Source of the DNA: Paraburkholderia sp. DHOC27
GTDB taxonomy: Bacteria; Pseudomonadota; Gammaproteobacteria; Burkholderiales; Burkholderiaceae
Assembly: GCF_003429005.1 (NCBI RefSeq)
Contig: NZ_QVQV01000001.1
Location: forward strand, 737,864 to 801,863
Direction: 5' to 3'
Length of the DNA stretch: 64,000 nucleotides
Shown piece after piece: positions 39,661 through 48,476 of this stretch (its first letter is position 1; every line of letters starts with the position of its first letter). A program made the translations under genes and the position numbers. The notes beneath the pieces were generated by a model. It did not search any database. It had not been told where the DNA came from and saw only the letters and a program-made list of their open reading frames with translations.

Positions 39661-40378
39661 GACCTAGTTGAGTTGCAATCACGGCGGCCGCGCGCCGTGA
39701 ATTCACGCCGAATTTTGCCCGGATATTCTTGACGTGGAAGTTCACGGCCGCTTCCGAGCAACTGAGGATATGGGAGATTTCCCACGTGGATTTGCCGCGC
39801 GCCGTCCATTTCAAACATTCGCGCTCACGCGGCGTCAACTGCGGCATGCGCGCCTGCATGTGCGTATGAAGATGCTGCCGTCCGGTGTCGATCACCAGAT
39901 CGCGCAGCAAAACCAGCTTGGGCAGCACGGCGTCGATCTGCTCCCAGAAGGCATCCGTACACTTGAAGTTGTTCGCTACGCTCAGGATGCCGACTTCCTG
40001 TTGCGGTCCGTGAATGGGCAATGACACGCCAGAGCGCAGGCCGTGCAGGCAGGCGCCGTCGTAGAGCGCCCGTTGTGCGCGGGTGACGAACAATTCCGGC
40101 GACCAGATGAGCGGCGTGGAGTGCGTCAGACAATGAGCGACGGTTGGATCGATGTGCGCGAAGCCCTGCTCCAGATAAGTCTGTCTCCATGCAGGGGAAT
40201 AGGTGCTGCGCATGTAAGCGTCTTCCAGGCGCATGCCGGGGCGCGGCAGCATGGCGACGAGCAGTCTGTCGAAACCCCAGCTATCGACGAGCTTTGCAAT
40301 TGCGTCGAACCATGTCGCTTCATCCGGGGCATCCAGTAGTGGCGACATCTGCTCGATAATATGCAGCGACACTGTCAT
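39644..40378 (-). CDS. LuxR-type quorum-sensing regulator (solo)
   Basis: A 244-residue regulator with an N-terminal autoinducer-binding domain and a C-terminal LuxR helix-turn-helix (PQLTPRERECLKWTARGKST and a AAVNFHVKNIRAKFG recognition region). The acyl-homoserine-lactone pocket residues are conserved in number and spacing compared with TraR: Trp64, Tyr68, Asp77, Pro78 and Trp92. The ATG at 40378 is chosen because it gives a normal N-terminus; the longer frame from 40456 is unconserved. No luxI-type synthase gene is present in the window, so this is a solo regulator that may sense signals made elsewhere in the genome or by neighbours. Confidence 0.92.
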   Translation of the reverse strand: MTVSLHIIEQMSPLLDAPDEATWFDAIAKLVDSWGFDRLLVAMLPRPGMRLEDAYMRSTYSPAWRQTYLEQGFAHIDPTVAHCLTHSTPLIWSPELFVTRAQRALYDGACLHGLRSGVSLPIHGPQQEVGILSVANNFKCTDAFWEQIDAVLPKLVLLRDLVIDTGRQHLHTHMQARMPQLTPRERECLKWTARGKSTWEISHILSCSEAAVNFHVKNIRAKFGVNSRRAAAVIATQLGLIDPG

Positions 40379-41074
40379 TCCCCCGTCGCAGCGGTTTAGC
40401 TGCGGAAACGCAGGCGCGAACTCGCGACCGGCATGTATTGCTCTCCAATTTATCATTTTTTATTATCCCGTGACCAAAATCCGGGCGTGGAGATTCATGG
40501 TCGCGTCAAGCGTGTTTGGGAAAATGGCCGAATCGTTCAAAAATAGCCTCATTTGGCCAAAAATTGCCTAATCATTCAGGCTTTCGGTTTACCGGCTGGA
40601 GGCGGCACAGATCGGTGGTTTTATCGTTAAATCGCTTGACTGGTAAGGCTCTCGCCGGATTTAACAATTGCTTTACAGCGTGTTTCTAGAAGTGATTCGG
40701 TGAATTGTTTCAGAATATTGCAGCGCTGATATAGCGGTCGTTGTCCGCGGTGATTTCCCGCATTAGTTTGACCGTACGTCTCAAATGTATCTGTGGCACA
40801 GTAAAACGAAATAATGCGCGTGGGTCGAATGATGTCGATTCACGGCAGAGAACAAGTCCACAAAGGGCAGGCGCTCGCGAGACTGGGCACAGAGGCTGCA
40901 GTCTTTCGCGCCGCCACCGTCGCATGAGGTTGTCAAACGAACTTAGGACAACCTCGTAGCGCGTAGGATTCGCCGCAGCGCGCCTATGCTCTGAGGGAAA
41001 GCACTGATTGGAAAGACTTCTCGTCCCGAGCGGGGGTAGCCCAGTCAAAACCGTGGGCGATGTAAAAGCGAAAT

Positions 41075-41087
41075 GTTGTTTGACAAC
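41075..41087. promoter_or_regulatory. FadR/GntR-family operator
   Basis: GTTGT-TTG-ACAAC is a perfect palindrome and fits the FadR-subfamily consensus TNGTNNNACNA. It overlaps the -35 element of the promoter at 41080-41109, so bound regulator would block transcription. The GntR gene at 36722 is the obvious candidate. Confidence 0.6.
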
Positions 41088-41109
41088 TGGAGCGCCCGAG
41101 TGCTACCTT
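41080..41109 (+). promoter_or_regulatory. Sigma-70-like promoter of the sugar-acid gene cluster
   Basis: TTGACA (41080-41085), an 18-base spacer and TACCTT (41104-41109) lie 34 bases before the first catabolic start. The -35 lies inside a GntR-type palindrome. Confidence 0.5.
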
Positions 41110-41142
41110 GACATCAATTCTTCGATACCGTGCAGAGGTGCC

Positions 41143-42087
41143 ATGAAAGTCTCTCCCATTCTGGATAGCGAATTCTCCGCCACCGTCATGGCCGTGCCGC
41201 CGCTGGCCCGCCGCGCCGATTATTCGCTGGACGCCGCGGAAAACCAGAGGCTGATCCGCCACATCGAGGCGGGCGGCGTGCGCACCTTGCTGTACGGCGG
41301 CAACGCCAACCTGTATCACGTCGCAGTCAGCGAATACCGCGCGCTGCTCGATATGCTTGCGGAAAGCGCCGGTCCGGACACGCGCGTGATTCCGGCCATT
41401 GGCCCGGATTACGGCAAGATGCTCGATCAGGCGCGCATCCTCGCGCAAACCCAGTACCGCACGGCGATGGTCCTGCCACTCGCGGGCTTCACGACTTCGG
41501 AAGGGGTGGAAGCCGGGCTCAAGCGCATCGTGGATGCCGCCGGTATCCCGCTCACGCTCTACATCAAGAGCGAAAACTACGTGGATGTGGATACGCTCGC
41601 GCGCCTCGTCGACAGCGGCACCTTGCTCGCGGTGAAGTACGCCATCGTGCGCGCGAACCCGTCGGACGACGCCTACCTGCGCCGCCTGCTGCAAAGCGTG
41701 CCTGCGGCCAAGGTGGTGTCGGGCATGGGCGAGCGGCCGGCCATCGTGCATTTGCGTGAATTCGGCCTCGCCGCCTGGACCACCGGTTCGGGCTGCATCG
41801 CCTCGCACGCGGTCATGGCGCTGCTGCACGCCATCAAGTCCGGCGAACTCGGCGAAGCCCAGCGTCTCTATAACGCCTTCATGCCGCTCGAAACCCTGCG
41901 CGACGATATTTCGCTGATCCGCGTGCTGCACGACGCGGTGACGTTCTCGAAGATCGCCGACATGGGTCCGATGCTGCCGCTGCTCAGTTCGAGCCCGAAG
42001 GAGCATCATGCGGATATCGACAGCGCGACGCAGACGCTGCTGGCGTTCGAACGCCAGTTCGCCGCGGAGACTTCGCCGGCGCATTGA
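41143..42087 (+). CDS. DHDPS-family class I lyase, probable 2-keto-3-deoxy sugar-acid dehydratase
   Basis: A 314-residue TIM-barrel protein of the dihydrodipicolinate synthase family. The Schiff-base lysine is Lys165 (LLAVKYAIV) and the paired tyrosine is Tyr140 (PLTLYIKSE), at the expected spacing. The GxxGE-type phosphate loop of classical synthases is altered to LLYGGNANLY. Members of this family dehydrate 2-keto-3-deoxypentonates or 5-keto-4-deoxyglucarate to alpha-ketoglutarate semialdehyde. The next gene oxidises exactly that semialdehyde, so a dehydratase role is favoured over aldolase. AGAGGT precedes the ATG at 41143. It leads the catabolic cluster behind a GntR operator. Confidence 0.78.
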   Translation: MKVSPILDSEFSATVMAVPPLARRADYSLDAAENQRLIRHIEAGGVRTLLYGGNANLYHVAVSEYRALLDMLAESAGPDTRVIPAIGPDYGKMLDQARILAQTQYRTAMVLPLAGFTTSEGVEAGLKRIVDAAGIPLTLYIKSENYVDVDTLARLVDSGTLLAVKYAIVRANPSDDAYLRRLLQSVPAAKVVSGMGERPAIVHLREFGLAAWTTGSGCIASHAVMALLHAIKSGELGEAQRLYNAFMPLETLRDDISLIRVLHDAVTFSKIADMGPMLPLLSSSPKEHHADIDSATQTLLAFERQFAAETSPAH

Positions 42088-42231
42088 TGACCGTAGCTCG
42101 AGGCCCATTTGCTGGTAGCGCCGCGCCGTTGCACGGCGCGCCAGCAACGCCAGCGGCCCGGTCCAATTCGATTGCAACGCGGCACGGCCTGGCATCTGCC
42201 CGGCCGTGCCGCGCTTCACAGGAGTGACAAG

Positions 42232-43812
42232 ATGCAGATTAACGGCGACATGCTGATCGGCGGTTCCTCGGTACATGGAAGCAAGGGCGCGCTGCGCGCG
42301 TTCGACCCAGTTCGTCACGCGGAAATCGAACCCGTCTTCGGCGCGGGCAGCACGGCAGACGTCGAGCGTGCCTGCGAACTCGCAGCGCTCGCGTTCGATC
42401 CGTACCGTGAGGCGCCGCTCGAAACGCGCGCGCGGTTGCTCGAAGCCATCGGCGAAAACATCCTGGCGCTGGGCGACGCGTTGATTGAGCGGGCACATAT
42501 CGAATCCGCCTTGCCGAAGGCGCGTCTCGAAGGCGAACGGGCGCGCACGGTGGGGCAGCTCAAACTGTTCGCCGCACTGGTTCGCGAAGGCCGCTGGCTG
42601 ACGGCCACGCTCGACTCCGCGCTGCCGGAACGCAAGCCGTTGCCGCGCCCTGATCTGCGTCTGCGCAAGGTGCCGGTGGGCCCGGTGGCGGTGTTCGGGG
42701 CGAGCAATTTCCCGCTGGCGTTTTCGGTGGCGGGTGGCGATACGGCGTCGGCGCTGGCGGCGGGGTGTCCGGTGGTCGTGAAGGCGCATCCCGCGCATCT
42801 CGGCACCTCCGAACTCGTGGGCCGCGCCGTCCAGAAAGCGGTGGCCGACAGCGGCTTGCCCGAGGGCGTGTTCTCGCTCGTGATCGGCGCGGGCAATGAA
42901 ACCGGCGAGGCGCTCGTCGCGCATCCGGCCATCAAGTCGGTGGGCTTCACGGGTTCGCGTCGCGGCGGTCTCGCGCTCGTCGAGATTGCATCGAAGCGCC
43001 GCGAACCGATTCCCGTGTTCGCCGAGATGAGCAGCATCAATCCGTTCTTCGTGTTGCCCGGCGCCTTGGCGAAACGCGGCGAAGCGCTGGCCAGTGCCCT
43101 CGTGGATTCGGTCACGCTCGGTGTGGGCCAGTTCTGTACGAATCCGGGTCTCGTGCTGGTGCTCGAAGGACCGCACACCCGCCCCTTCATCGACGCCGCC
43201 GCGCAGGCGCTGGCGAAAAAAGGCGCGCAGACCATGCTGACAGCGGGTATCGCCACTGCGTACAAGGACAGCGTCACGCGACGCGGCGAGCAGGCGGGCG
43301 TGCAGAGCGTGGCGCAAGGTTCAGCCACGGACGCGGCGTGCTCCGGTTTGCCCGCGCTGTTCGAGACGAACGCCGCGCACTTTCTCGCCACGCCGCAACT
43401 CGAAGACGAAATCTTCGGACCCACCTCATTGTTCGTGACGTGCGCCGACGTCGAGGAAATGATCAAGGTGGCCGAGCATCTGGAAGGACAACTGACGGCG
43501 ACGCTGCAGATCGAACCCGACGACTACGCGCTGGCGCGGCAACTGCTGCCGACGCTCGAACGCAAGGTGGGCCGCATTCTCGCGAACGGCTTTCCGACCG
43601 GCGTCGAAGTGTCGCATGCAATGGTGCACGGCGGGCCGTTCCCGGCCACTTCGGATGCAAGGGCAACCTCGGTGGGGGCGACGGCGATCGAACGCTTCCT
43701 GCGCCCGGTCTGCTATCAGGACCTGCCGGCTGAACTGTTGCCGGAAGCCCTGCACGACGACAATCCGCTGAAGCTCTGGCGGCTGCGCGACGGCAAGCTC
43801 GCGCAGGAGTAG
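42232..43812 (+). CDS. Alpha-ketoglutarate semialdehyde (2,5-dioxovalerate) dehydrogenase
   Basis: A 526-residue aldehyde dehydrogenase of the KGSADH class, oxidising 2,5-dioxopentanoate to 2-oxoglutarate with NAD(P)+. The catalytic cysteine lies in GQFCTNPG near residue 303 and the general-base glutamate in FAEMSS near residue 265. The cofactor region contains VFGASNFPLAFSVAGGDTAS, characteristic of this branch. Length matches known enzymes of the arabinose, glucarate and hydroxyproline pathways. AGGAGT stands before the ATG at 42232; the frame from 42109 is too long. It follows the DHDPS-family gene by 144 bases and supplies the last step of the route. Confidence 0.9.
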   Translation: MQINGDMLIGGSSVHGSKGALRAFDPVRHAEIEPVFGAGSTADVERACELAALAFDPYREAPLETRARLLEAIGENILALGDALIERAHIESALPKARLEGERARTVGQLKLFAALVREGRWLTATLDSALPERKPLPRPDLRLRKVPVGPVAVFGASNFPLAFSVAGGDTASALAAGCPVVVKAHPAHLGTSELVGRAVQKAVADSGLPEGVFSLVIGAGNETGEALVAHPAIKSVGFTGSRRGGLALVEIASKRREPIPVFAEMSSINPFFVLPGALAKRGEALASALVDSVTLGVGQFCTNPGLVLVLEGPHTRPFIDAAAQALAKKGAQTMLTAGIATAYKDSVTRRGEQAGVQSVAQGSATDAACSGLPALFETNAAHFLATPQLEDEIFGPTSLFVTCADVEEMIKVAEHLEGQLTATLQIEPDDYALARQLLPTLERKVGRILANGFPTGVEVSHAMVHGGPFPATSDARATSVGATAIERFLRPVCYQDLPAELLPEALHDDNPLKLWRLRDGKLAQE

Positions 43813-43917
43813 GTGCGGTTAAGCTGATGGGCTTGAGTGGCTCATGCGCGTCTGGATCGTGCTCGTCCAGACCAGACATGCGCCGCTCGTCTCGACGAAC
43901 CCCTTACAGGACCCCGC

Positions 43918-44850
43918 ATGACAGACCTCAACCGACGCTATCCCGATCCCGCCGTCCGCATTCTCGATCCACGCTTCAAGGCGTTGCGCCTCGCGTCGGC
44001 TTCAGTGGAATGCCTGTATCAAGGCGCGCGCTGGTCGGAAGGGCCGGTCTGGTTCGGCGATGGCCGCTATGTGTTGTGGAGCGACATTCCGAACAACCGC
44101 ATTCTGCGCTGGGACGAAGCGAGCGGGCAGGTCACGCCGTTCCGCCAGCCGTCGAACAATGCGAACGGCCACACGCGTGATCGCGAAGGGCGGCTCGTGA
44201 GCTGCGAGCATCTGACGCGGCGCGTCACGCGCACCGAATACGACGGCTCCATCACCGTGCTGGCCGACAGTTACCGCGGCAAGCGTCTCAACTCGCCGAA
44301 CGACGTGATCGTGAAGTCCGACGGTTCGATCTGGTTCAGCGATCCGACTTTTGGCATCGACGGATTCTATGAGGGCGAATTGCAGGAGTCGGAGTTGCCG
44401 GCCTGCGTGTATCGCGTGGATGGACAGAGCGGCGAAATCACGATGGTGATCGACGACGTGCTGGGACCGAACGGCCTCGCGTTCTCGCCGGATGAGTCGG
44501 TGCTGTACGTGGTCGAATCGCGCGCCGAGCCGCGCAAGATCCGCGCATTCGATGTGAACGGCGCCACGCTGTCAAATAACCGCGTGCTGATCGACGCGGG
44601 CCCGGGTACGCCCGATGGCTTCCGCGTCGATATCCACGGTAATTTGTGGTGCGGCTGGGGCATGGGCACGGAGGAACTCGACGGCGTGCGTGTGTTCACG
44701 CCGGAAGGCGAGGCCATTGGCCATATCGCACTGCCCGAGCGTTGCGCGAACGTCTGCTTTGGCGGCCGGCATCGCAACCGTCTGTTCATGGCGGCAAGCC
44801 ACGGGCTGTACTCGCTGTATGTGAACACGCAAGGCGTAAAAGGCGGCTGA
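43918..44850 (+). CDS. SMP-30/gluconolactonase-type lactonase
   Basis: A 310-residue six-bladed beta-propeller of the SMP-30/LRE family, which uses a bound divalent metal to hydrolyse sugar lactones. Conserved elements: the metal-ligand glutamate in WSEGPVWF, the asparagine/aspartate pair in LNSPNDVIVKSDGSIWFSDP, and the second ligand region PDGFRVDIHGNLWCG. It would open the aldonolactone formed by sugar oxidation to the aldonate for the dehydratase at 49554. The ATG at 43918 follows AGGACC by normal spacing. It lies in line with the preceding dehydrogenase and seems co-transcribed. Confidence 0.92.
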   Translation: MTDLNRRYPDPAVRILDPRFKALRLASASVECLYQGARWSEGPVWFGDGRYVLWSDIPNNRILRWDEASGQVTPFRQPSNNANGHTRDREGRLVSCEHLTRRVTRTEYDGSITVLADSYRGKRLNSPNDVIVKSDGSIWFSDPTFGIDGFYEGELQESELPACVYRVDGQSGEITMVIDDVLGPNGLAFSPDESVLYVVESRAEPRKIRAFDVNGATLSNNRVLIDAGPGTPDGFRVDIHGNLWCGWGMGTEELDGVRVFTPEGEAIGHIALPERCANVCFGGRHRNRLFMAASHGLYSLYVNTQGVKGG

Positions 44851-45193
44851 GGAATCGCAGGTGGGCGTGGGCCGTTCGTCCCACGCGGCGGGCGCAACGG
44901 AGCCACGAAACCTCAGCTGCAACGCGCGAGCGGACGCGCAATCAGCCTCAAGTTGCCTAACAAGTGCCCTGCAATCGTGCTTCGCAAGTTGGGGTTTGCC
45001 CTCGGGAATTTTCCGCCAAGGCTATGTCTCTAAAGGCTTCACGCGTGATCGCAGCATTTCGCTGGCTGCCGTCCGCATCCGATGATTTGCTTGACATCAA
45101 CAGTTTGCGTTCGCTATGTTCCATTGAGAGACCCGTACCGCCTGCACCATAAATCGACCGGCGGACTTCCATACCAAGAAGCGAGGAGATGCA
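44851..45193. other. Intergenic region with promoter of the ABC importer
   Basis: No gene is visible in these 343 bases. The right half contains the promoter elements for the importer operon. Confidence 0.4.
45091..45120 (+). promoter_or_regulatory. Sigma-70-like promoter of the ABC importer operon
   Basis: TTGACA (45091-45096), an 18-base spacer and TATGTT (45115-45120) lie about 75 bases before the binding-protein start. The -35 falls in the 10-base palindrome TTGACATCAA, also found at 41108-41117 just before the first catabolic gene, which suggests a shared regulator. Confidence 0.5.
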
Positions 45194-46372
45194 ATGATTT
45201 GTTCTGGCAGCCTGTCGGCGAGAGTGGTGAGCCTGTGCGCGGCAGTAGGGGCCGCACTGGGGGCGAGCATGGCGTTGCCCGCGTACGCCGACCCGGTCAC
45301 GCTCAATATCGTCGATGTGGCGGGTGACCTGCAACTGACGCAAAAGGGCTTCGAAGCGTTCAAGGCGAAGTATCCGAACCTGGTCGGCAACATCACGTAC
45401 ACCAATGCGCCCGCGCCGCAACTGCCGGGCAAGATCAAGGCGATGCAGGCCGCGGGCCGCTCCGATATCGACCTCGTGCTGACCGGCACCGATGCGCTGG
45501 CTGCCGGCATCGAACAGAACCTGTGGATCAAGCTCATGCCGGACCAGGCGGCGGCATTCCCCGGCGTGCTCGACAAATACGCACCGGGTCCGCGCAAGAT
45601 GCAGGACCTGGCGCAAGGCTTCGGCCTCGAAGTGGCCTACATGCCGGCTGGTCCACTGCTGGAATACAACCCCGCCAAGGTCAGCGATCCGCCCAAGACC
45701 CCCGATCAATTGCTGCAATGGTGCAAGGCGCACCCCAACAAGCTGATCTATGCGCGCCCAGCCAATTCCGGTCCGGGCCGTGCTTTCCTGATGGGTCTGC
45801 CGTATGTGCTGGGCGATAAGGATCCGCGCGATCCGATCCACGGCTGGGACAAGACCTGGGCCTTCCTCAAGCAGCTGAACGATTGCGTGCCGTACTACCC
45901 GGGCGGCACCTCAGCAGTGATGAAGGAACTGGGCGAGGGCACGCGCGACATGACCGTCACCGTCACGGGCTGGGACATCAACCCGCGTGCGCTCGGCATC
46001 GTGCCCGCCGAATTCAAGGTAGCCGCCTTCGACAACATGACGTGGGTGACCGACGCGCATTACATGGTGATCCCGAAGGGCGTGCCGAAGGAAAAGCTCG
46101 ACGTGCTCTACAAGCTGATGAACTTCATGCTCGAGCCGGCGCAGCAGGCCCTCACGTACGACGACGGTTACTTCTATCCGGGCCCGGCCATCAAGGGCGT
46201 GACGCTCGATCAGGCGCCGGCGCATAGCCAGGAGGTGTTGAAGAAATACGGCCGTCCCGAGTATGCGCAGATGTTGACGAGCCATCCGAGCGCGCTGCCG
46301 CTGGATGCCGCCGCGATGGTTGCCGCGTTCCAGAAGTGGGATCGCGAAGTCGGCGCGCAGAAGAGCCAGTAA
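45194..46372 (+). CDS. ABC importer periplasmic binding protein (family 1)
   Basis: A 392-residue exported solute-binding protein. The signal peptide (SARVVSLCAAVGAALGASMA, cleavage after AYA near residue 32) is followed by a typical first strand VTLNIVDVAGDLQLTQKGFE and a IDLVLTGTDALAAG segment. The overall length and two-lobe pattern fit cluster D/family 1 proteins that bind sugars, polyamines, iron or organic acids. GCGAGGAGAT before the ATG is a strong ribosome-binding site. It is the first gene of a four-gene importer set inside the sugar-acid cluster, so an aldonate or lactone is a reasonable substrate guess. Confidence 0.88.
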   Translation: MICSGSLSARVVSLCAAVGAALGASMALPAYADPVTLNIVDVAGDLQLTQKGFEAFKAKYPNLVGNITYTNAPAPQLPGKIKAMQAAGRSDIDLVLTGTDALAAGIEQNLWIKLMPDQAAAFPGVLDKYAPGPRKMQDLAQGFGLEVAYMPAGPLLEYNPAKVSDPPKTPDQLLQWCKAHPNKLIYARPANSGPGRAFLMGLPYVLGDKDPRDPIHGWDKTWAFLKQLNDCVPYYPGGTSAVMKELGEGTRDMTVTVTGWDINPRALGIVPAEFKVAAFDNMTWVTDAHYMVIPKGVPKEKLDVLYKLMNFMLEPAQQALTYDDGYFYPGPAIKGVTLDQAPAHSQEVLKKYGRPEYAQMLTSHPSALPLDAAAMVAAFQKWDREVGAQKSQ

Positions 46373-46521
46373 GCCGGGACCGCCTGCGGGCGTTGCGTCG
46401 GTCGAGCCGGTCGTGCCGGCCACCTGGCGTGACGCACGCAGCGGGCGACAGCCTTCTCACGATCCGTGCGGCACTTGGGCCATGCAACGGCCCGTTGTGC
46501 CGCCAGTATCAGGAAACCGCC

Positions 46522-47601
46522 ATGAAGCATCATTTTGAGCAGTTGCGTCTCGACTCGGTGAGCCGCAGTTTCACGAATGCCGAAGGACACGCGGTAGCCG
46601 CGTTGCAGGGTCTGGATCTGAACATTCGCCGCGGCGAGTTCATCGCGCTGCTTGGACCATCGGGCTGCGGCAAGTCCACGGCGCTCAACTGCATCGCCGG
46701 GTTGCAGCCGTTGACGGGCGGCGGCATCTGGCTCGACGACCAGCGCATCGACGTGCTGCCGCCGGAAAAGCGCGGCTTCGGCATGGTGTTTCAGAACTAC
46801 GCACTGTTCCCGCACATGTCCGTGCTCGACAACGTGGGCTTCGGTTTGAAGATGCGCGGCGTGGCAAAGAGCGAGGCCGTGCGCCGCGCCCGCGAAGCGC
46901 TGCAACTCGTGCAACTGGTGGGCCATGAGCGCAAGCTGCCGGGCCAGTTGTCCGGTGGACAACAACAACGCGTGGCCATCGCACGGGCCATCGTGATCGA
47001 ACCGCCGCTCGTGCTGATGGACGAGCCGCTGTCGAATCTCGACACCAAGCTGCGCATCGAAATGCGCGCCGAGATCCGCCGCATTCACAGCCAGCTCGAA
47101 CGCGCCACCATCTACGTCACGCACGATCAGGACGAAGCCCTGTCGATGGCCGACCGTATCGTCGTGATGAAAGAGGGCGTCGTGCAGCAGGTCGCCACGC
47201 CGAAGGAAGTTTACGGGCGGCCGAAGAATCTGCACGTCGCGCGCTTCATGGGTTATCGCAACGTGATCGAGTTCACGCTCGAAGGCATGCAGGGCGAAGC
47301 CGTCGCGGTGACGGCCAATGGCGTGCGTCTGCTTGGCATGCCCATGCATGGCTTCGACAGCAAGCGGGTCAGCGTGGCGCTGCGTCCCGAGGACATGGAG
47401 CGCAGCACGCCGGGCGCAGAAAACGCCTTCGAGGCAGAGGTGACCACCGTCGAATACGGCGGCCGCGATTCCCTGATCCGCGTGAAGGCCGCGTTTGGCG
47501 ACTTGTGGGCACGCGTGGCTGGCGATTTCGTCGCGGGGGAGCGCATTACCCTGCGCGTGCCGCCGGTTCGCACGCTCGTCTATAACGGTGAAGCGCCATG
47601 A
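46522..47601 (+). CDS. ABC importer ATPase (PotA/UgpC-like)
   Basis: A 359-residue nucleotide-binding subunit. Walker A is GPSGCGKST near residue 40, the signature is LSGGQQQR, Walker B is LVLMDEPLSNLD, and the switch histidine is in YVTHDQDEA. The C-terminal 110 residues form the TOBE regulatory domain (RPEDMERSTPG, and a TTVEYGG strand) typical of CUT1, PotA and FbpC ATPases. It powers the two permeases encoded next. The ATG at 46522 is used, with AGGAAA before it; the frame from 46336 is a spurious extension. The stop overlaps the next start by four bases. Confidence 0.93.
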   Translation: MKHHFEQLRLDSVSRSFTNAEGHAVAALQGLDLNIRRGEFIALLGPSGCGKSTALNCIAGLQPLTGGGIWLDDQRIDVLPPEKRGFGMVFQNYALFPHMSVLDNVGFGLKMRGVAKSEAVRRAREALQLVQLVGHERKLPGQLSGGQQQRVAIARAIVIEPPLVLMDEPLSNLDTKLRIEMRAEIRRIHSQLERATIYVTHDQDEALSMADRIVVMKEGVVQQVATPKEVYGRPKNLHVARFMGYRNVIEFTLEGMQGEAVAVTANGVRLLGMPMHGFDSKRVSVALRPEDMERSTPGAENAFEAEVTTVEYGGRDSLIRVKAAFGDLWARVAGDFVAGERITLRVPPVRTLVYNGEAP

Positions 47602-48476
47602 ACGCGCCCGCGCTCTTGCCACCTGTTGCCGCGCGCGACGCCAAAGGCTGGCTGGTCGCGCCCGCGCTGATCTTTATCCTCGCGCTGTTCATCTACCCGT
47701 TCGCCTATGGTCTGGCGCTGTCGTTCCGGCCCATGAACGGCGGGGGCGTGTGGGCCAATTACGTGACGTTCTTCACCGACACGTCGATGTGGCCCACCAT
47801 CCTCGTCACGCTGAAACTGGCGGTGCCCGCGACCTTGATCAACGTGGGGGTGTCGGTGCCGGTGGCCTTCGCGCTGCGTCGCCATTCGCCGTATCAGAAG
47901 CTGGTCACGACGCTGCTGGTGATTCCCGTCACGCTCGGCACGGTGCTGATTGCCGACGGCATGCTGACGTATTTCGGCCCCCACGGCTGGTTTCCGCAGG
48001 CCTTGCAAGGACTGCATCTGTACACGGACGAAGTGCGGCTCACGCACAACTTCTGGGGCGTGCTGATCTCGCTGATCGTGTCGGGTTTTCCGTTCGCGTT
48101 CCTGCTGACGCTTTCCTATGTGACCGGTATCGATCCGACGCTGGCGAGCGCCGCCGCGACGCTCGGCGCGAGCCCCTGGCAGCAGTTTCGCCGCATCTAT
48201 CTGCCGCTGCTTGTGCCGGGTCTGACGATGGCGGCGTGTCTGTCGTTCGTGCAGGCGTTCTCGGTGTTTCCGTCCGCCGTGCTGCTCGGCGCACCGGCCG
48301 GGCCGACGCGCGTGATGTCGATTGCCGCCGCGGAAGCCGCGTTCGAAAACTACGATTACTCGCTGGCCTCGGCCATCGCGATGGTGATGGGTTTCGTGCA
48401 ACTGCTGGTGGTGGCCGGCATGCTCGGCGCACGCCGTTTCTTCTATAGCGGTCCGGTGACGGGAGGGAAGGGTTGA
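47598..48476 (+). CDS. ABC importer permease, first subunit
   Basis: A 292-residue inner-membrane permease with about six helices. It carries the EAA coupling loop (ASAAATLGASPWQQFRRIYL), whose glycine seats the ATPase. The first helix is LIFILALFIYPFAYGLALSF. It pairs with the next permease to form the pore. The ATG overlaps the stop of the ATPase gene (ATGA), showing tight coupling. The family is PotB/ThiP-like; substrate specificity is not visible. Confidence 0.92.
   Translation: MNAPALLPPVAARDAKGWLVAPALIFILALFIYPFAYGLALSFRPMNGGGVWANYVTFFTDTSMWPTILVTLKLAVPATLINVGVSVPVAFALRRHSPYQKLVTTLLVIPVTLGTVLIADGMLTYFGPHGWFPQALQGLHLYTDEVRLTHNFWGVLISLIVSGFPFAFLLTLSYVTGIDPTLASAAATLGASPWQQFRRIYLPLLVPGLTMAACLSFVQAFSVFPSAVLLGAPAGPTRVMSIAAAEAAFENYDYSLASAIAMVMGFVQLLVVAGMLGARRFFYSGPVTGGKG

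Larger units (their letters stand above)
40379..41142. other. Long divergent intergenic region between LuxR solo and sugar-acid genes
   Basis: At 764 bases, this is the longest gap without a gene. It is AT-rich near 40450-40750. I found no clear lux box. The right end holds the promoter and GntR-type operator for the catabolic genes. Confidence 0.45.

Noticed and set aside
40379..41142. Search for a lux box or AHL synthase near the LuxR solo
   Set aside because: No 18-20-base palindrome of lux-box type and no luxI-like frame were seen.
40984..43317. A 777-codon minus-strand frame opposite the DHDPS-family and KGSADH genes
   Set aside because: Shadow frame with Arg/His-rich, low-complexity text; both plus-strand genes are clearly real.
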